Numbered from the stretch's first letter, positions 49,440-57,646 are shown. The stretch is 64,000 nt of DNA from Candidatus Solirubrobacter pratensis (GCF_000425945.1 NZ_KE384481.1:310001-374000), one strand, 5' to 3'. The notes: generated by a model not told the origin, from the letters alone. Numbers and translations: made by a program.

Positions 49440-50383
49440 GCACCGCCGAAGCCTCGGCCCGGCCGATCCTCACCCGGGCCGAGGCTTCGCCCGTCCAGGT
49501 ATGGACGAACCTGTGGATCGTCTACATCGTCTGGGGGTCGACCTACCTCGCCATCTCGCTGATGGTCGAGACGATGCCGCCGCTGCTGTCGGCCGGCGCG
49601 CGCTTCATCGTCGTCGGGGCGCTCGTGCTGCCGTTCGTCGCGCTCCGGCGCGGCCTGGCGGCCATCAAGCCCACGCGCGCGCAACTTCTTTCGGCGGGCT
49701 TCGTCGGCCTCATGCTGCCCGGCGCCAACGCCGTGCTGAGCGTCGCCGAGCAGGACGTCCCGTCCGGCCTGGCCGCGCTGCTGGTCGGCTCGATCCCGCT
49801 GTGGGTGATGGTGCTCCGCTTCGCCTCCGGCGAGCGCATCAGCGGCCGCAGCCTCGGCGCCCTGCTGCTCGGCTTCGCCGGCCTCGCCCTCGTGGTCAGG
49901 CCCGAGGGCGGCGCGAGCATCGCCGGCCCGCTCGCGTGCGTCGGCGCGGCGCTGATGTGGGCGACGGGCTCGTTCGCCTCGCCGCGCATCTCGCTCCCGC
50001 GCGACCCGCTCGTCTCGATCGGCTGGCAGAGCATGCTCGGCGGCCTGGCCGTGTTCGCGGCGGGCTTCATCGGCGGCGAGGGCGGCGACATCCATCCCGG
50101 CGAGTGGTCGCTGCGCTCGCTGCTCGGGCTCGCATACCTGATCACGTTCGGCTCGCTGCTCGCCTACACCGCCTACACGTGGCTGCTGCAGAACGCGCCG
50201 ATCGCGAAGGTCTCGACCTACGCGTACGTGAACCCCGTCGTGGCGATCGTGCTCGGCTGGCTGATCAACGACGAGTCGATCTCGGGGATGATGATCGCGG
50301 GCACCGCGGTGATCGTGGCCTCGGTCGCGCTGGTGATCCGCATAGAGTCCCGCCCCCGTGCGCATAGGAATCCAGCTCCCTGA
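49436..50383 (+). CDS. EamA/DMT-family permease
   Basis: The 315-residue protein has ten membrane helices in two EamA repeats: WTNLWIVYIVWGSTYLAISL and PLLSAGARFIVVGALVLPFV in the first, ACVGAALMWATGSFASPRIS and SLLAYTAYTWLLQNAPIAKV in the second, with STYAYVNPVVAIVLGWLIND near the end. DMT permeases export amino acids, nucleosides or other metabolites; the substrate is unknown. A LysR gene upstream in opposite orientation is a common companion. Its 3' end overlaps the LLM oxidoreductase start by 26 bases in another frame. Confidence 0.88.
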   Translation: MSTAEASARPILTRAEASPVQVWTNLWIVYIVWGSTYLAISLMVETMPPLLSAGARFIVVGALVLPFVALRRGLAAIKPTRAQLLSAGFVGLMLPGANAVLSVAEQDVPSGLAALLVGSIPLWVMVLRFASGERISGRSLGALLLGFAGLALVVRPEGGASIAGPLACVGAALMWATGSFASPRISLPRDPLVSIGWQSMLGGLAVFAAGFIGGEGGDIHPGEWSLRSLLGLAYLITFGSLLAYTAYTWLLQNAPIAKVSTYAYVNPVVAIVLGWLINDESISGMMIAGTAVIVASVALVIRIESRPRAHRNPAP

Positions 50384-51230
50384 GGTCGAGCGCGACGTGC
50401 GCTGGCCCGAGTACCTCGCCATCGCCCGCGCCGCCGAGGAGTCCGGCTTCGACTCGATCTGGCTCGGCGACCACCTGCTCTATGACGACAAGCCCGCGCC
50501 GGTGGCCGAGCGCGGACCGTGGGAGGCGTGGACGCTGCTGAGCGCCCTCGCCGCCGCGACCGAGCGCGTGGAGCTCGGCCCGCTCGTCGCCTGCGCCGGC
50601 TTCCACCCTCCGGGGCTGCTGGCCAAGATGGCCGCGACGATCGACGAGGTCAGCGGGGGCCGCTTCGTCCTCGGCGTCGGCGCCGGCTGGAACGCGCGCG
50701 AGTTCGCCGCCTTCGACATCCCGTACGACCGCCGCGTCGCCCGCTTCGAGGAGGCGTTCGCGATCGTCGCGCCGCTGCTCGCCGGCGAGCGCGTGACGTT
50801 CATGGGCCGCTTCCACTCGGCCGACGACGCCGTCCTGCTGCCCGAGCCGGCGCGCCGCGTGCCGATCATGATCGGCTCCAACGGCCCGCGCATGCTCTCG
50901 ATCGCACTCCCGCACGCCGACGTGTGGAACACGTGGTACGCCGACTACGGCAACACGCCGGAGGGCTTCGCCGAGCTCAACGCCCGCATCTCCGAAGCCG
51001 CCGAGCAGGCGGGGCGCGACCCCGCGGAGATCACGCGCAGCGCGTGCGCGCACGTGGTCGTGGACCCGGCGAACCCCGAGCGCGAGCTCGAGACGCCGGT
51101 CGTGGCGCTCGAGGACGTGCGCGCCCACGTGCAAGCGCTGGGAGAGGCCGGCGCCGACGAGGTCATCGTCGTCGCCGGCCCCATCACCGAAGGCTCGGTC
51201 AGAGCCCTCGGCGCCGCGCTACTTCAGTGA
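50358..51230 (+). CDS. LLM-class (probably F420-dependent) oxidoreductase
   Basis: The 290-residue luciferase-like TIM barrel reads MRIGIQLPEVERDVRWPEYL, AIARAAEESGFDSIWLGDHL, LGPLVACAGFHPPGLLAKMA, ATIDEVSGGRFVLGVGAGWN and PIMIGSNGPRMLSIALPHAD. The GAGW and NARE-like sequence after it are usual in F420-dependent members of actinobacteria. It oxidises or reduces a small organic molecule with F420 (or FMN); the substrate is unknown. TAGAGT ends nine bases before the GTG, so it has its own promoter inside the EamA gene. The 3' end overlaps the peptide-binding lipoprotein gene by 12 bases. Confidence 0.85.
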   Translation: MRIGIQLPEVERDVRWPEYLAIARAAEESGFDSIWLGDHLLYDDKPAPVAERGPWEAWTLLSALAAATERVELGPLVACAGFHPPGLLAKMAATIDEVSGGRFVLGVGAGWNAREFAAFDIPYDRRVARFEEAFAIVAPLLAGERVTFMGRFHSADDAVLLPEPARRVPIMIGSNGPRMLSIALPHADVWNTWYADYGNTPEGFAELNARISEAAEQAGRDPAEITRSACAHVVVDPANPERELETPVVALEDVRAHVQALGEAGADEVIVVAGPITEGSVRALGAALLQ

Positions 51231-52997
51231 GGTGAACGTCAGATCCCAGGCGGCGTTGGCCTGGCTGACCACGCCGTTGACGTTCTTGGACTCCAGGATC
51301 GGCTGGGTGTCCCAGAGCCACGGGATGCCCGGCGCCAGGCCGGTCACGGTCTTGTCGACGTTGCCCCACGCCTGGTTGCGCTGGGTCGGGTCGTTGACGA
51401 CCTCGGCCTTGTCCATCTCCGCGTTGGCGGCCTTGTCGTCGAGCAACGCGAAGTTGGAGTTCGCGACGTCGAGGATGTTCTTGCCGTTGAAGACCGGGTC
51501 CATCAGGGTCTCCGGGTCGGCGAAGTCCTTCAGCCAGCCGACGCTGGGGCAGATGTCCGGCTCGTTCTTGGGCACCTGGCAGTACTTCGTGTACATCGTC
51601 GAGCGCACGACGTACTGCGTCTTGACCTTGAAGCCGAGCTTGGCGAACTGCTCCTGCGCGACCTGGGCGACGTTCTTCTGCTGGGTCGCGCTGTCGGCGA
51701 CCGCGGTGAACGTCTGGTTGCCGTCGTACTTGCCGGAGGCGTAGCCCGCCTTCTTCATGTACTCCTGCGCGAGCGCCATGTCGCCCTCAGGCTTGGCGAG
51801 GAAGTCCACGCCCGGCCCGTTCTTGCCGCCGGACTCCTCGAAGCCCGGCTGGCCCGGCGGGATGAAGTGCGTCGGGATCTCGCCCGTGAGCGGGCCGCCG
51901 AACGCCTGGCGCAGCGCGTTGCGGTCGAATGCCGCGAGGATCGCCTTGCGCACGTTGACGTTGTCGAACGGCTTGTTGCGCGTGTTGAGCGAGATGTAGC
52001 GGTAGCGGCCGGTCGGCGGCGTGATGATCAGCTGGCTCTTCTGCGTCGAGTTCTTGGAGACCTGCGCGAGGATCTCGGCCGGCAGCTGGAAGTCGCCGGA
52101 GACCTGGCTCTGGCCGCTGAGGATCTGGCGGCTCGCGACCTGCGGGTCGACGCCCTCGGTGATCGTGATCGAATCCAGGTAGGCCGGCTTGTAGTCGGTC
52201 TTCGCGTCCCAGTTCGGGTTGCGGACGAGCTTGATCTCCTGGCCCGCCTTGTAGCCGATCGTCTTGCCGCTCGCGTCGTTCTGGATCATGTACGGGCCCG
52301 TCGCGACCTGGTTCTGGCCGTACGTGCTCGGGTTCTTGGCGTCGAACTTCTTGGCGTACTCCTCCGGCACGGGCGCCGAGGCCGGCATGCTGAGCATGCC
52401 CGCGACGATCGCGGCGCGCGGGCGGTCGAGCTTGAAGACGATCGTCTGGTCGTCCGGCGTCTCGATGCCCGAGATGTGCTTGGCCTTACCGCTCTGGAAC
52501 GCCTTCAGACCGGTGAGGTCGCCCATGTAGGCCCCGAGGTACGGGCCCGGGACGGTCTTCGTGAACCCGCTCTCGAGCGCGTAGGCGACGTCCTTTGAAG
52601 TCACCTCGCGGTTCACCGGCGGCGAGAACTTGACGCCGGTCTTGATCTTCACGGTCACGGTCTTGCCGTCCGAGGAGATCTGCGGCGGGCCGTCGGCGAG
52701 GTCCGGCTGCGGCGTCTTGGCGTCGTCGGGCTTGTACGAGTACAGCGGGCGCTGCGTCGCGTACGCGACGAGGTTGCCGTACTGGTAGTAGGTCTGACGC
52801 GGGTCGATATTGTCGACATCGCCGCCGTACAGGACCTTCAGGTCCCCGCCCTTCTTGGCCGAGCTCCCCGCGGGCGTGCCGCCCGGCTTGGCCGGCGTGG
52901 AACTGCCCTCGTTGCTACTGCCACCGCAGCCTGCGACGACTAAGACGAGACTGGCGGTCGCCGCGGCCACCGCGGCGCGCCAAGCTCCAACTGTCAT
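51219..52997 (-). CDS. Oligopeptide/dipeptide-binding lipoprotein (SBP family 5)
   Basis: The 592-residue lipoprotein has a lipobox VVAGC (Cys24), a Gly/Ser/Pro-rich linker, then a family 5 solute-binding fold: GGDLKVLYGGDVDNIDPRQT, TSKDVAYALESGF, VATGPYMI, GRYRYISLNTRNKPFDNVNV, RKAILAAFDRNALRQAFGG. It should bind peptides or other solutes outside the membrane for an ABC importer, but no permease or ATPase gene is near, so it is an orphan. AGGAGGG lies four bases before the ATG, one of the best Shine-Dalgarno sites here, and suggests high expression. The promoter should lie in 52998-53090. Confidence 0.88.
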   Translation of the reverse strand: MTVGAWRAAVAAATASLVLVVAGCGGSSNEGSSTPAKPGGTPAGSSAKKGGDLKVLYGGDVDNIDPRQTYYQYGNLVAYATQRPLYSYKPDDAKTPQPDLADGPPQISSDGKTVTVKIKTGVKFSPPVNREVTSKDVAYALESGFTKTVPGPYLGAYMGDLTGLKAFQSGKAKHISGIETPDDQTIVFKLDRPRAAIVAGMLSMPASAPVPEEYAKKFDAKNPSTYGQNQVATGPYMIQNDASGKTIGYKAGQEIKLVRNPNWDAKTDYKPAYLDSITITEGVDPQVASRQILSGQSQVSGDFQLPAEILAQVSKNSTQKSQLIITPPTGRYRYISLNTRNKPFDNVNVRKAILAAFDRNALRQAFGGPLTGEIPTHFIPPGQPGFEESGGKNGPGVDFLAKPEGDMALAQEYMKKAGYASGKYDGNQTFTAVADSATQQKNVAQVAQEQFAKLGFKVKTQYVVRSTMYTKYCQVPKNEPDICPSVGWLKDFADPETLMDPVFNGKNILDVANSNFALLDDKAANAEMDKAEVVNDPTQRNQAWGNVDKTVTGLAPGIPWLWDTQPILESKNVNGVVSQANAAWDLTFTSLK

Positions 52998-53228
52998 GAA
53001 ACCCTCCTACAGGTGTACTCAGACCCTGGCCTGGACCTCGTGAGGCCACAGCAGGATGCAGGAACCTTAGAGCGCTCAGGCGATGGACGCGTCATCCGCG
53101 AGGAGGAGACGCGCCGCGTGGTGCGTAACCGGCCGGATCGGTCCGGCGGCGATCACGTGTAGTGCCGGCGCGAGTGCGCGGCGGTCGCGTGGGCGGCGCG
53201 GGGGCTCCGGGTCAGGAGTGGGACGCGC
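52998..53228. other. Upstream region of the peptide-binding lipoprotein gene
   Basis: No gene is supported. The stretch holds the leader of the lipoprotein gene and an inverted repeat, TGGCCT-GGACCTCGTG-AGGCCA (about 53029-53050), that could be a regulator site. Open frames crossing it toward 53567 are Arg/Pro/Ala-rich and start inside the repeat region, so they are taken as spurious. Confidence 0.4.
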
Positions 53229-53808
53229 CGGGCAGCGACGCGAGAGTCCGGGCGCAAGCTTTGCGCGGGACAGCTGCCCGCTTCTTCGCCCGGCAGCGAC
53301 GTGAGAACCGCCCGCGCAGACTTTGCAAGCGGTCGTGGCGCCGGCCGACACCACCGCGGCGCCGGCCGTGGTGCCCGGGGCGGGACCGGCGAACGGCGGG
53401 CAGTAAGGAGGTGGGGGCCGGGTCGCCTTCCCCGCTCGCGAGGCCCGGTGATCGTTTTTCCTCGGGCCACGAGGGGGTGCGTCACGTTTATCGATATATG
53501 TTCGAAGGAACGTGACGCACCCGCCACGCTGCGCGAGCGAGGATGGTCGATCACGTGCGTTCACCAAGCCTGAGCGAGAGAACGTGGGCGAAGTCGCAGC
53601 TCCGGTCCCGCCGGCTGCTGATGCGCCGTCGCGAGCTCTCGCGTTGCCGCCCGGCCGGAGAAGTGCGCGGAGCTCCCGCGGAAACGGCCGGGATTCGAGC
53701 CTGCCGCTCTCCTTACTGCGCAGTTCGGGGCCCGGGACCGCTCACAAAGGAGCGCGGGGCACTCGCGTCGCTGTCGGGCGAAGAAGCGCGCAGATGTCCC
53801 GCGGCGTC
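53229..53808. repeat. Structured intergenic repeat, copy R3
   Basis: This is a large imperfect inverted repeat around a hairpin. On the plus strand CTTCTTCGCCCGGCAGCGAC followed by GTGAG (53281-53305) recurs on the minus strand at 53764-53790. CGGGACCGGCGAACGGCGGG then CAGTAAGG (53381-53408) recurs inverted at 53710-53735 as CCTTACTGCGCAGTTCGGGG. Read on the minus strand, the order hairpin, AAACGATCACC (53447-53457), CCTTAC...GTTCGCCGGTCCCG is the order of R2. A partial direct copy starts at 53229 (CGGGCAGCGACGCGAG). No coding signal is seen. About 100 bases remain to the desaturase stop. Confidence 0.7.
53475..53522. repeat. Hairpin of copy R3
   Basis: A perfect 14-base-pair stem (GGGTGCGTCACGTT / AACGTGACGCACCC) encloses a 20-base AT-rich loop. 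Read on the minus strand the loop starts CCTTCGAACATAT, the motif seen at the tips of the R1 and R2 hairpins, but the stem sequence is entirely different. Confidence 0.85.
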
Positions 53809-53915
53809 CGGGGGCGTCAGCAACTCGCGGGAGCGCCGGCGCGATCAACGACGCGCTGGCGCAAGCTGCCGGGCGGGAGCGGCGAGAGGACCGCGCGCTG
53901 CGGGCACCCGACGCG

Positions 53916-54833
53916 TCAGACGGGCTCTGCCACGCGCGGGTGCTCGGCGTCCTGCGCGAGCTTCGCCTGCTGGCGCTCGGGCGTGATCCTCACGACGTCC
54001 CAGGCCAGCCCGGTGCGACGCATCAGCGCGATCAGCATCGCCGACGGATCGAGCTCGTACCAGCGCAGGCCGTGCGCCGCAGAGCGCGGGAAGGCGTGGT
54101 GGTTGTGATGCCACGACTCGCCGAAGCTCGGCAGAGCCAGCCAGAACACGTTGGTCGAGTGGTCCTCGACGTCGAAGCGCCGCTTGCCGAAGAAGTGGCA
54201 CACCGAGTTCACGCTCCAGGTCACGTGATGCTGGAGGAAGATGCGGGCGAACCCGCCCCAGATGAGACCCGTCAGCGCGCCCTTGGCGCTCATGGTGAGC
54301 AACCCGCCGAGAAGCGCCGGGAGCCCGAGTGACACCAGGACGATGAGCGGGAAGCGCCGGTTGATCAGGCGCATGCCCCGATCCTCGACGAGATCCTTGG
54401 CGTACTTGGACGCGCGAGCCTCGCCGTGCGTGCGCCACAGCCAGCCCACGTGCGCGTGCCAGAGCCCCTTCAGGGCACCCTTGACGCCGGCGCCGTGCCC
54501 CACGTGCGGCGAGTGCGGATCGCCCTCCTGATCCGTGTGAGCGTGATGCTTGCGGTGGTCGGCGACCCAGTCGATCACCGGGCCCTGAACCGACAGCGAC
54601 CCGATGATGGCGAACAGGTAGCGCGTGGCCTTGTGCACCTGGAACGCGCGGTGCGTGAGCATCCGGTGGAAGCCCACCGTCACGCCGAACCCGCTCAGGA
54701 TGTACATGAGCGCGAAGACGGCCACGTCGGACCAGCCGACGAGATCGCCCCACAGCAGCGGCACGGCGATCGCTACGACGACGAACGGGAGCAGGACGGC
54801 GGTCATGTTGACTCTGCGCTCGAGAGCGGTCAT
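53916..54833 (-). CDS. Acyl-CoA/fatty acid desaturase (delta-9 type)
   Basis: The 305-residue membrane di-iron desaturase has the three His boxes HRMLTH, HRKHHAH and HHNHHAF in the order of stearoyl-CoA/acyl-lipid delta-9 desaturases, with four hydrophobic stretches (AVLLPFVVVAIAVPLLWGDL; AVFALMYILSGFGVTVGF; others). It places a double bond in membrane fatty acids. The ATG at 54833 is preferred because TAGCCT ends seven bases before it; a longer frame to 54863 would include the promoter. The electron donor is not encoded nearby. The C-terminus is charged (TPERQQAKLAQDAEHPRV). Confidence 0.9.
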   Translation of the reverse strand: MTALERRVNMTAVLLPFVVVAIAVPLLWGDLVGWSDVAVFALMYILSGFGVTVGFHRMLTHRAFQVHKATRYLFAIIGSLSVQGPVIDWVADHRKHHAHTDQEGDPHSPHVGHGAGVKGALKGLWHAHVGWLWRTHGEARASKYAKDLVEDRGMRLINRRFPLIVLVSLGLPALLGGLLTMSAKGALTGLIWGGFARIFLQHHVTWSVNSVCHFFGKRRFDVEDHSTNVFWLALPSFGESWHHNHHAFPRSAAHGLRWYELDPSAMLIALMRRTGLAWDVVRITPERQQAKLAQDAEHPRVAEPV

Positions 54834-54982
54834 GCCATGGAGGCTACCCGCAACGCCGGTCACGGTCTCTGGGGTTCGCCACGAGTATTGGCAGGCGAAT
54901 TTGTAGCTTCGCGATGATTACCACCGAGAGGTCACCGACCGGCGGCGCCGCGGCGCCCGTGTCGATCCGGACGGCGCGCCGG

Positions 54983-55423
54983 CTACTCCTCGAACGGGCG
55001 CTCGAACAGCGTCGACAGCACGATCTGCGTCTGCGTCCGCGTGATCCCCGGGTGGTCGCGGATCCGCTCGAGCGTCTCCTCGAGGTGCGCAGTATCGCGG
55101 GCCCGCACGTGCAGGATCGCGCTCGCCTCCCCCGCGACGGTGTACGCCGCCTCGACCTCGGGGTGGCGCTCGACCGCCTCGCGCACCTCCAAGGCGGCCA
55201 TCCGCCCTTCGCAGTAGAGCGCCACGTGCGCGTGCGTCGTCCACCCGAAGCGCCCGGGATCGACGCGGGCGGCGTACCCGCGGATGATCCCGTCGGCCTC
55301 GAGCCTGTCGACGCGCCGCTTGACGGCCGGCGCGGACAGCGAGACGCGCAGGCCGATGCTCTGGAATGAGCGGCGCGCGTCCTCGCGCAGCGCCGCAACG
55401 ATCTGCCGGTCGATGTCGTCCAT
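54983..55423 (-). CDS. Lrp/AsnC-family regulator, probable regulator of hppD
   Basis: The 146-residue regulator has an AsnC-type HTH (MDDIDRQIVAALREDARRSF, SAPAVKRRVDRLEADGIIRG) and a C-terminal RAM/ACT-like domain (HAHVALYCEGRMAALEVREA, VEAAYTVAGEASAILHVRAR, GITRTQTQIVLSTL). It is divergent from the hppD-serpin-hmgA operon, with 74 bases between the starts and palindromes in that gap. In actinobacteria and proteobacteria Lrp-type regulators (HpdR/HmgR-like) next to hppD respond to tyrosine pathway compounds; a role here is strongly suggested by position. Confidence 0.88.
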   Translation of the reverse strand: MDDIDRQIVAALREDARRSFQSIGLRVSLSAPAVKRRVDRLEADGIIRGYAARVDPGRFGWTTHAHVALYCEGRMAALEVREAVERHPEVEAAYTVAGEASAILHVRARDTAHLEETLERIRDHPGITRTQTQIVLSTLFERPFEE

Positions 55424-55448
55424 CCGGCCGTGAAGTGTTGCACTTTCG

Positions 55449-55464
55449 CAACATATCGATGTTG
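55449..55464. promoter_or_regulatory. Probable Lrp-family operator upstream of hppD
   Basis: CAACAT-ATCG-ATGTTG is a perfect 6-base dyad in the 74-base gap between lrp and hppD. A second dyad, GTTGC-ACTTTC-GCAAC (55437-55452), overlaps its left arm, so GTTG/CAAC half-sites recur three times, as expected for a multimeric Lrp protein wrapping DNA. The hppD start is 34 bases to the right. Confidence 0.6.
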
Positions 55465-55497
55465 TGTCGTCTCACGGACAGCGCAACCATTAAGTGC

Positions 55498-56622
55498 ATG
55501 AGCATCCAGCCCGTCGTCGCGCCTTCAGAGGCCAAGGACTTCATGCCGCTCCACGGCATCGACCACGTGGAGTTCTACGTCGGCAACGCGCTGCAGTCGG
55601 CGTTCTTCTGGATCCAGGCGCTCGGCTTCAAGGAGGTCGCGTACGCCGGCCTGGAGACCGGGGTCCGCGATCGCGTGTCGCACGCGCTCCAGCAGGGGCG
55701 CATCCGCATCGTGCTCACGGGCGCGCTCACGCCCGGCCACGAGATCGGCCGTCATGTCGCGCACCACGGCGACGGCGTGAAGGTCATCGCATTGTCGGTG
55801 CCGGACGCCGAGCACGCGTATCGCGAGGCGGTCGCGCGCGGCGCCGAGGGCATACGCGAGCCGTGGGAGGCGAGCGACGGGGACGGCACCGTGCGCATGG
55901 CGACCATCGCGACCTACGGCGAGACGCTGCACACGTTCGTCGAGCGCGGGGATTACAAGGGCGCGTTCCTGCCCGGCTACGCGGCGCGCGACATTGCGCC
56001 CGCCGTCGGCGACGCCGGCCTGCTCGCGATCGACCACATCGTCGGCAACGTCGAGCTGGGCGCGATGGACCGCTGGGTCAAGTACTACGAGGACGTCTTC
56101 GGGATGAAGGAGATGATCCACTTCTCCGACGACGACATCTCGACCGAGTACTCCGCGCTGATGTCGAAGGTCGTGTCAGACGGCAACGGGCGCGTGAAGT
56201 TCCCGCTCAACGAGCCGGCCGAGGGCAAGCGCAAGTCGCAGATCGACGAGTACCTGGAGTTCTATGGCGGGCCGGGCGCGCAGCACATCGCCGTCGCCAC
56301 GCGCGACATCGTCAAGACCGTGGAGACCCTGCAGGCGCGCGGGATCCAGTTCCTGCGCACGCCCGACACCTACTACGAGGAGGTGCCGGAGCGCGTCGGG
56401 GAGATCGAGGAGGACCTCGAGGACCTGCGCCGCCTGGGCATCCTCGTGGACCGCGACGACGAGGGCTACCTGCTGCAGATCTTCACCAAGCCGAGCGGCG
56501 ACCGGCCGACGGTCTTCCTCGAGGTGATCGAGCGCCACGGCGCGCGCGGCTTCGGCGACGGCAACTTCAAGGCGCTCTTCGAGGCGATCGAGCGCGAGCA
56601 GGAGCTGCGCGGCAACCTCTAG
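55498..56622 (+). CDS. hppD: 4-hydroxyphenylpyruvate dioxygenase
   Basis: The 374-residue enzyme has two VOC-type halves. The C-terminal half carries the iron ligands: His in AIDHIVGNVE, His in GAQHIAVATRD and Glu in VFLEVIERHG, with the C-terminal helix GNFKALFEAIEREQELRG that closes the active site. Other blocks are DRWVKYYEDVFGMKEMIHFS and the FLRTPDTYYEEVPERVG segment. It turns 4-hydroxyphenylpyruvate into homogentisate in tyrosine breakdown. The ATG at 55498 is used, and the next ATG (55543) is too late for the family. It is the first gene of an operon with the serpin and hmgA, divergent from an Lrp regulator. Confidence 0.95.
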   Translation: MSIQPVVAPSEAKDFMPLHGIDHVEFYVGNALQSAFFWIQALGFKEVAYAGLETGVRDRVSHALQQGRIRIVLTGALTPGHEIGRHVAHHGDGVKVIALSVPDAEHAYREAVARGAEGIREPWEASDGDGTVRMATIATYGETLHTFVERGDYKGAFLPGYAARDIAPAVGDAGLLAIDHIVGNVELGAMDRWVKYYEDVFGMKEMIHFSDDDISTEYSALMSKVVSDGNGRVKFPLNEPAEGKRKSQIDEYLEFYGGPGAQHIAVATRDIVKTVETLQARGIQFLRTPDTYYEEVPERVGEIEEDLEDLRRLGILVDRDDEGYLLQIFTKPSGDRPTVFLEVIERHGARGFGDGNFKALFEAIEREQELRGNL

Positions 56623-56626
56623 GCCC

Positions 56627-57646
56627 ATGGACGCATTCGCGCTGCTGGATCGCCTCGACGGTCGCGGGGACACCGTCCTCTCGCCGTACGGCGTCCGGCG
56701 CGCGCTGGACGTGGTGCGGCGCGGCGCGCGCGGGGAGACGCGCGCGGCGCTCGAGGAGGTGCTCGGGCCGGGCGAGGTCCCCGAGGTGGCGGCCCCGGGA
56801 CTCGCCCTGGCCCAGGCGGCGTGGCTGGCCGACGGCTACACGCCCGGCCCGGCGCTGACGCTCGACACCGGCCCGCTCGACGCCGAGCGCGTGAACGCCT
56901 GGGCGCGCGAGAGGACGCACGGGATGATCCCGAGCGTCGTCGATGGCTTCGACCCCGACGAGAAGCTCGCGCTGACCGACGCGATCTACCTCGACGCGAA
57001 ATGGCGCCTCCCGTTCCACCGCATCGGCAGGCGCCCGTTCGACGGCGCCGGCGAGGTCGAGATGATGGCCGTCGAAGGCGTGTTCGAGCACGCGGACGGC
57101 GCGATCCGGCTGCCGTACGGCGACGGCGAGCTGCGCTTCGTCGCGGTGCTCGACCCCGCCGATCCGCCGCCCATGGCAACCCACGCCGCGGCCCCGCCGG
57201 CGGCAACCCACGCCGCATCGCCGCCCGTCGCGTCCCCGCCCGCGATCACGCTCCCCGGCTGGCAGGCGCTCGACTGGTCGCGCGGCCACGGGACGGTCGT
57301 CCTCCCCACGTTCGGCGCCGAGTCGCGCCACGATCTCGGCGCCGCGCTCGAGGAGCTGGGCCTCGGGCCCGCGTTCGTTCCCGGCGGCGACCTCGAGGAC
57401 CTGTTCCGCGGCGACGGCGCGAAGGCGCTCGGCCGCATCCTCCAGCGCGCACGCGTCGACGTCGACGACCAGGGCACGCGGGCGGCGGCCGTGACGACCG
57501 TGACCGCCCGTGCCGTCTCGGCCGTCGTCGGCCCCACCTTCCACTTGACCTTCGACCGCCCCTTCACCTGGGCTGTCGAGCACGCGCCGAGCGGCACGCT
57601 GCTGTTCGTGGGCCGCGTGCGCCATCCCCGAGAGAGGAGCGCCTGA
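56627..57646 (+). CDS. Serpin-family protein
   Basis: The 339-residue protein has serpin features: TVLSPYGVRRALDVVRRGAR (helix B/C region), VNAWARERTHGMIPSVVDGF, ALTDAIYLDAKWRLPF and the MMAVEG-FEHAD strand. The C-terminal inhibitory hinge DDQGTRAAAVTTVTARAV is followed by FDRPFTWAVEHAPSGTLLFV and GRVRHP, the serpin signature. The hinge with small residues supports an inhibitor of serine proteases. No signal peptide is seen, so it would act in the cytoplasm. It is short for a serpin and has a Pro/Ala insert with a 27-base tandem repeat (57175-57216). It lies four bases after hppD and its stop overlaps the hmgA start (TGATG). Confidence 0.87.
   Translation: MDAFALLDRLDGRGDTVLSPYGVRRALDVVRRGARGETRAALEEVLGPGEVPEVAAPGLALAQAAWLADGYTPGPALTLDTGPLDAERVNAWARERTHGMIPSVVDGFDPDEKLALTDAIYLDAKWRLPFHRIGRRPFDGAGEVEMMAVEGVFEHADGAIRLPYGDGELRFVAVLDPADPPPMATHAAAPPAATHAASPPVASPPAITLPGWQALDWSRGHGTVVLPTFGAESRHDLGAALEELGLGPAFVPGGDLEDLFRGDGAKALGRILQRARVDVDDQGTRAAAVTTVTARAVSAVVGPTFHLTFDRPFTWAVEHAPSGTLLFVGRVRHPRERSA

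Noticed and set aside
53076..53567. A 163-codon minus-strand frame across R3
   Set aside because: It crosses the perfect hairpin and inverted repeats, its composition is Arg/Pro/Ala-rich and no family is recognisable; treated as part of the repeat.
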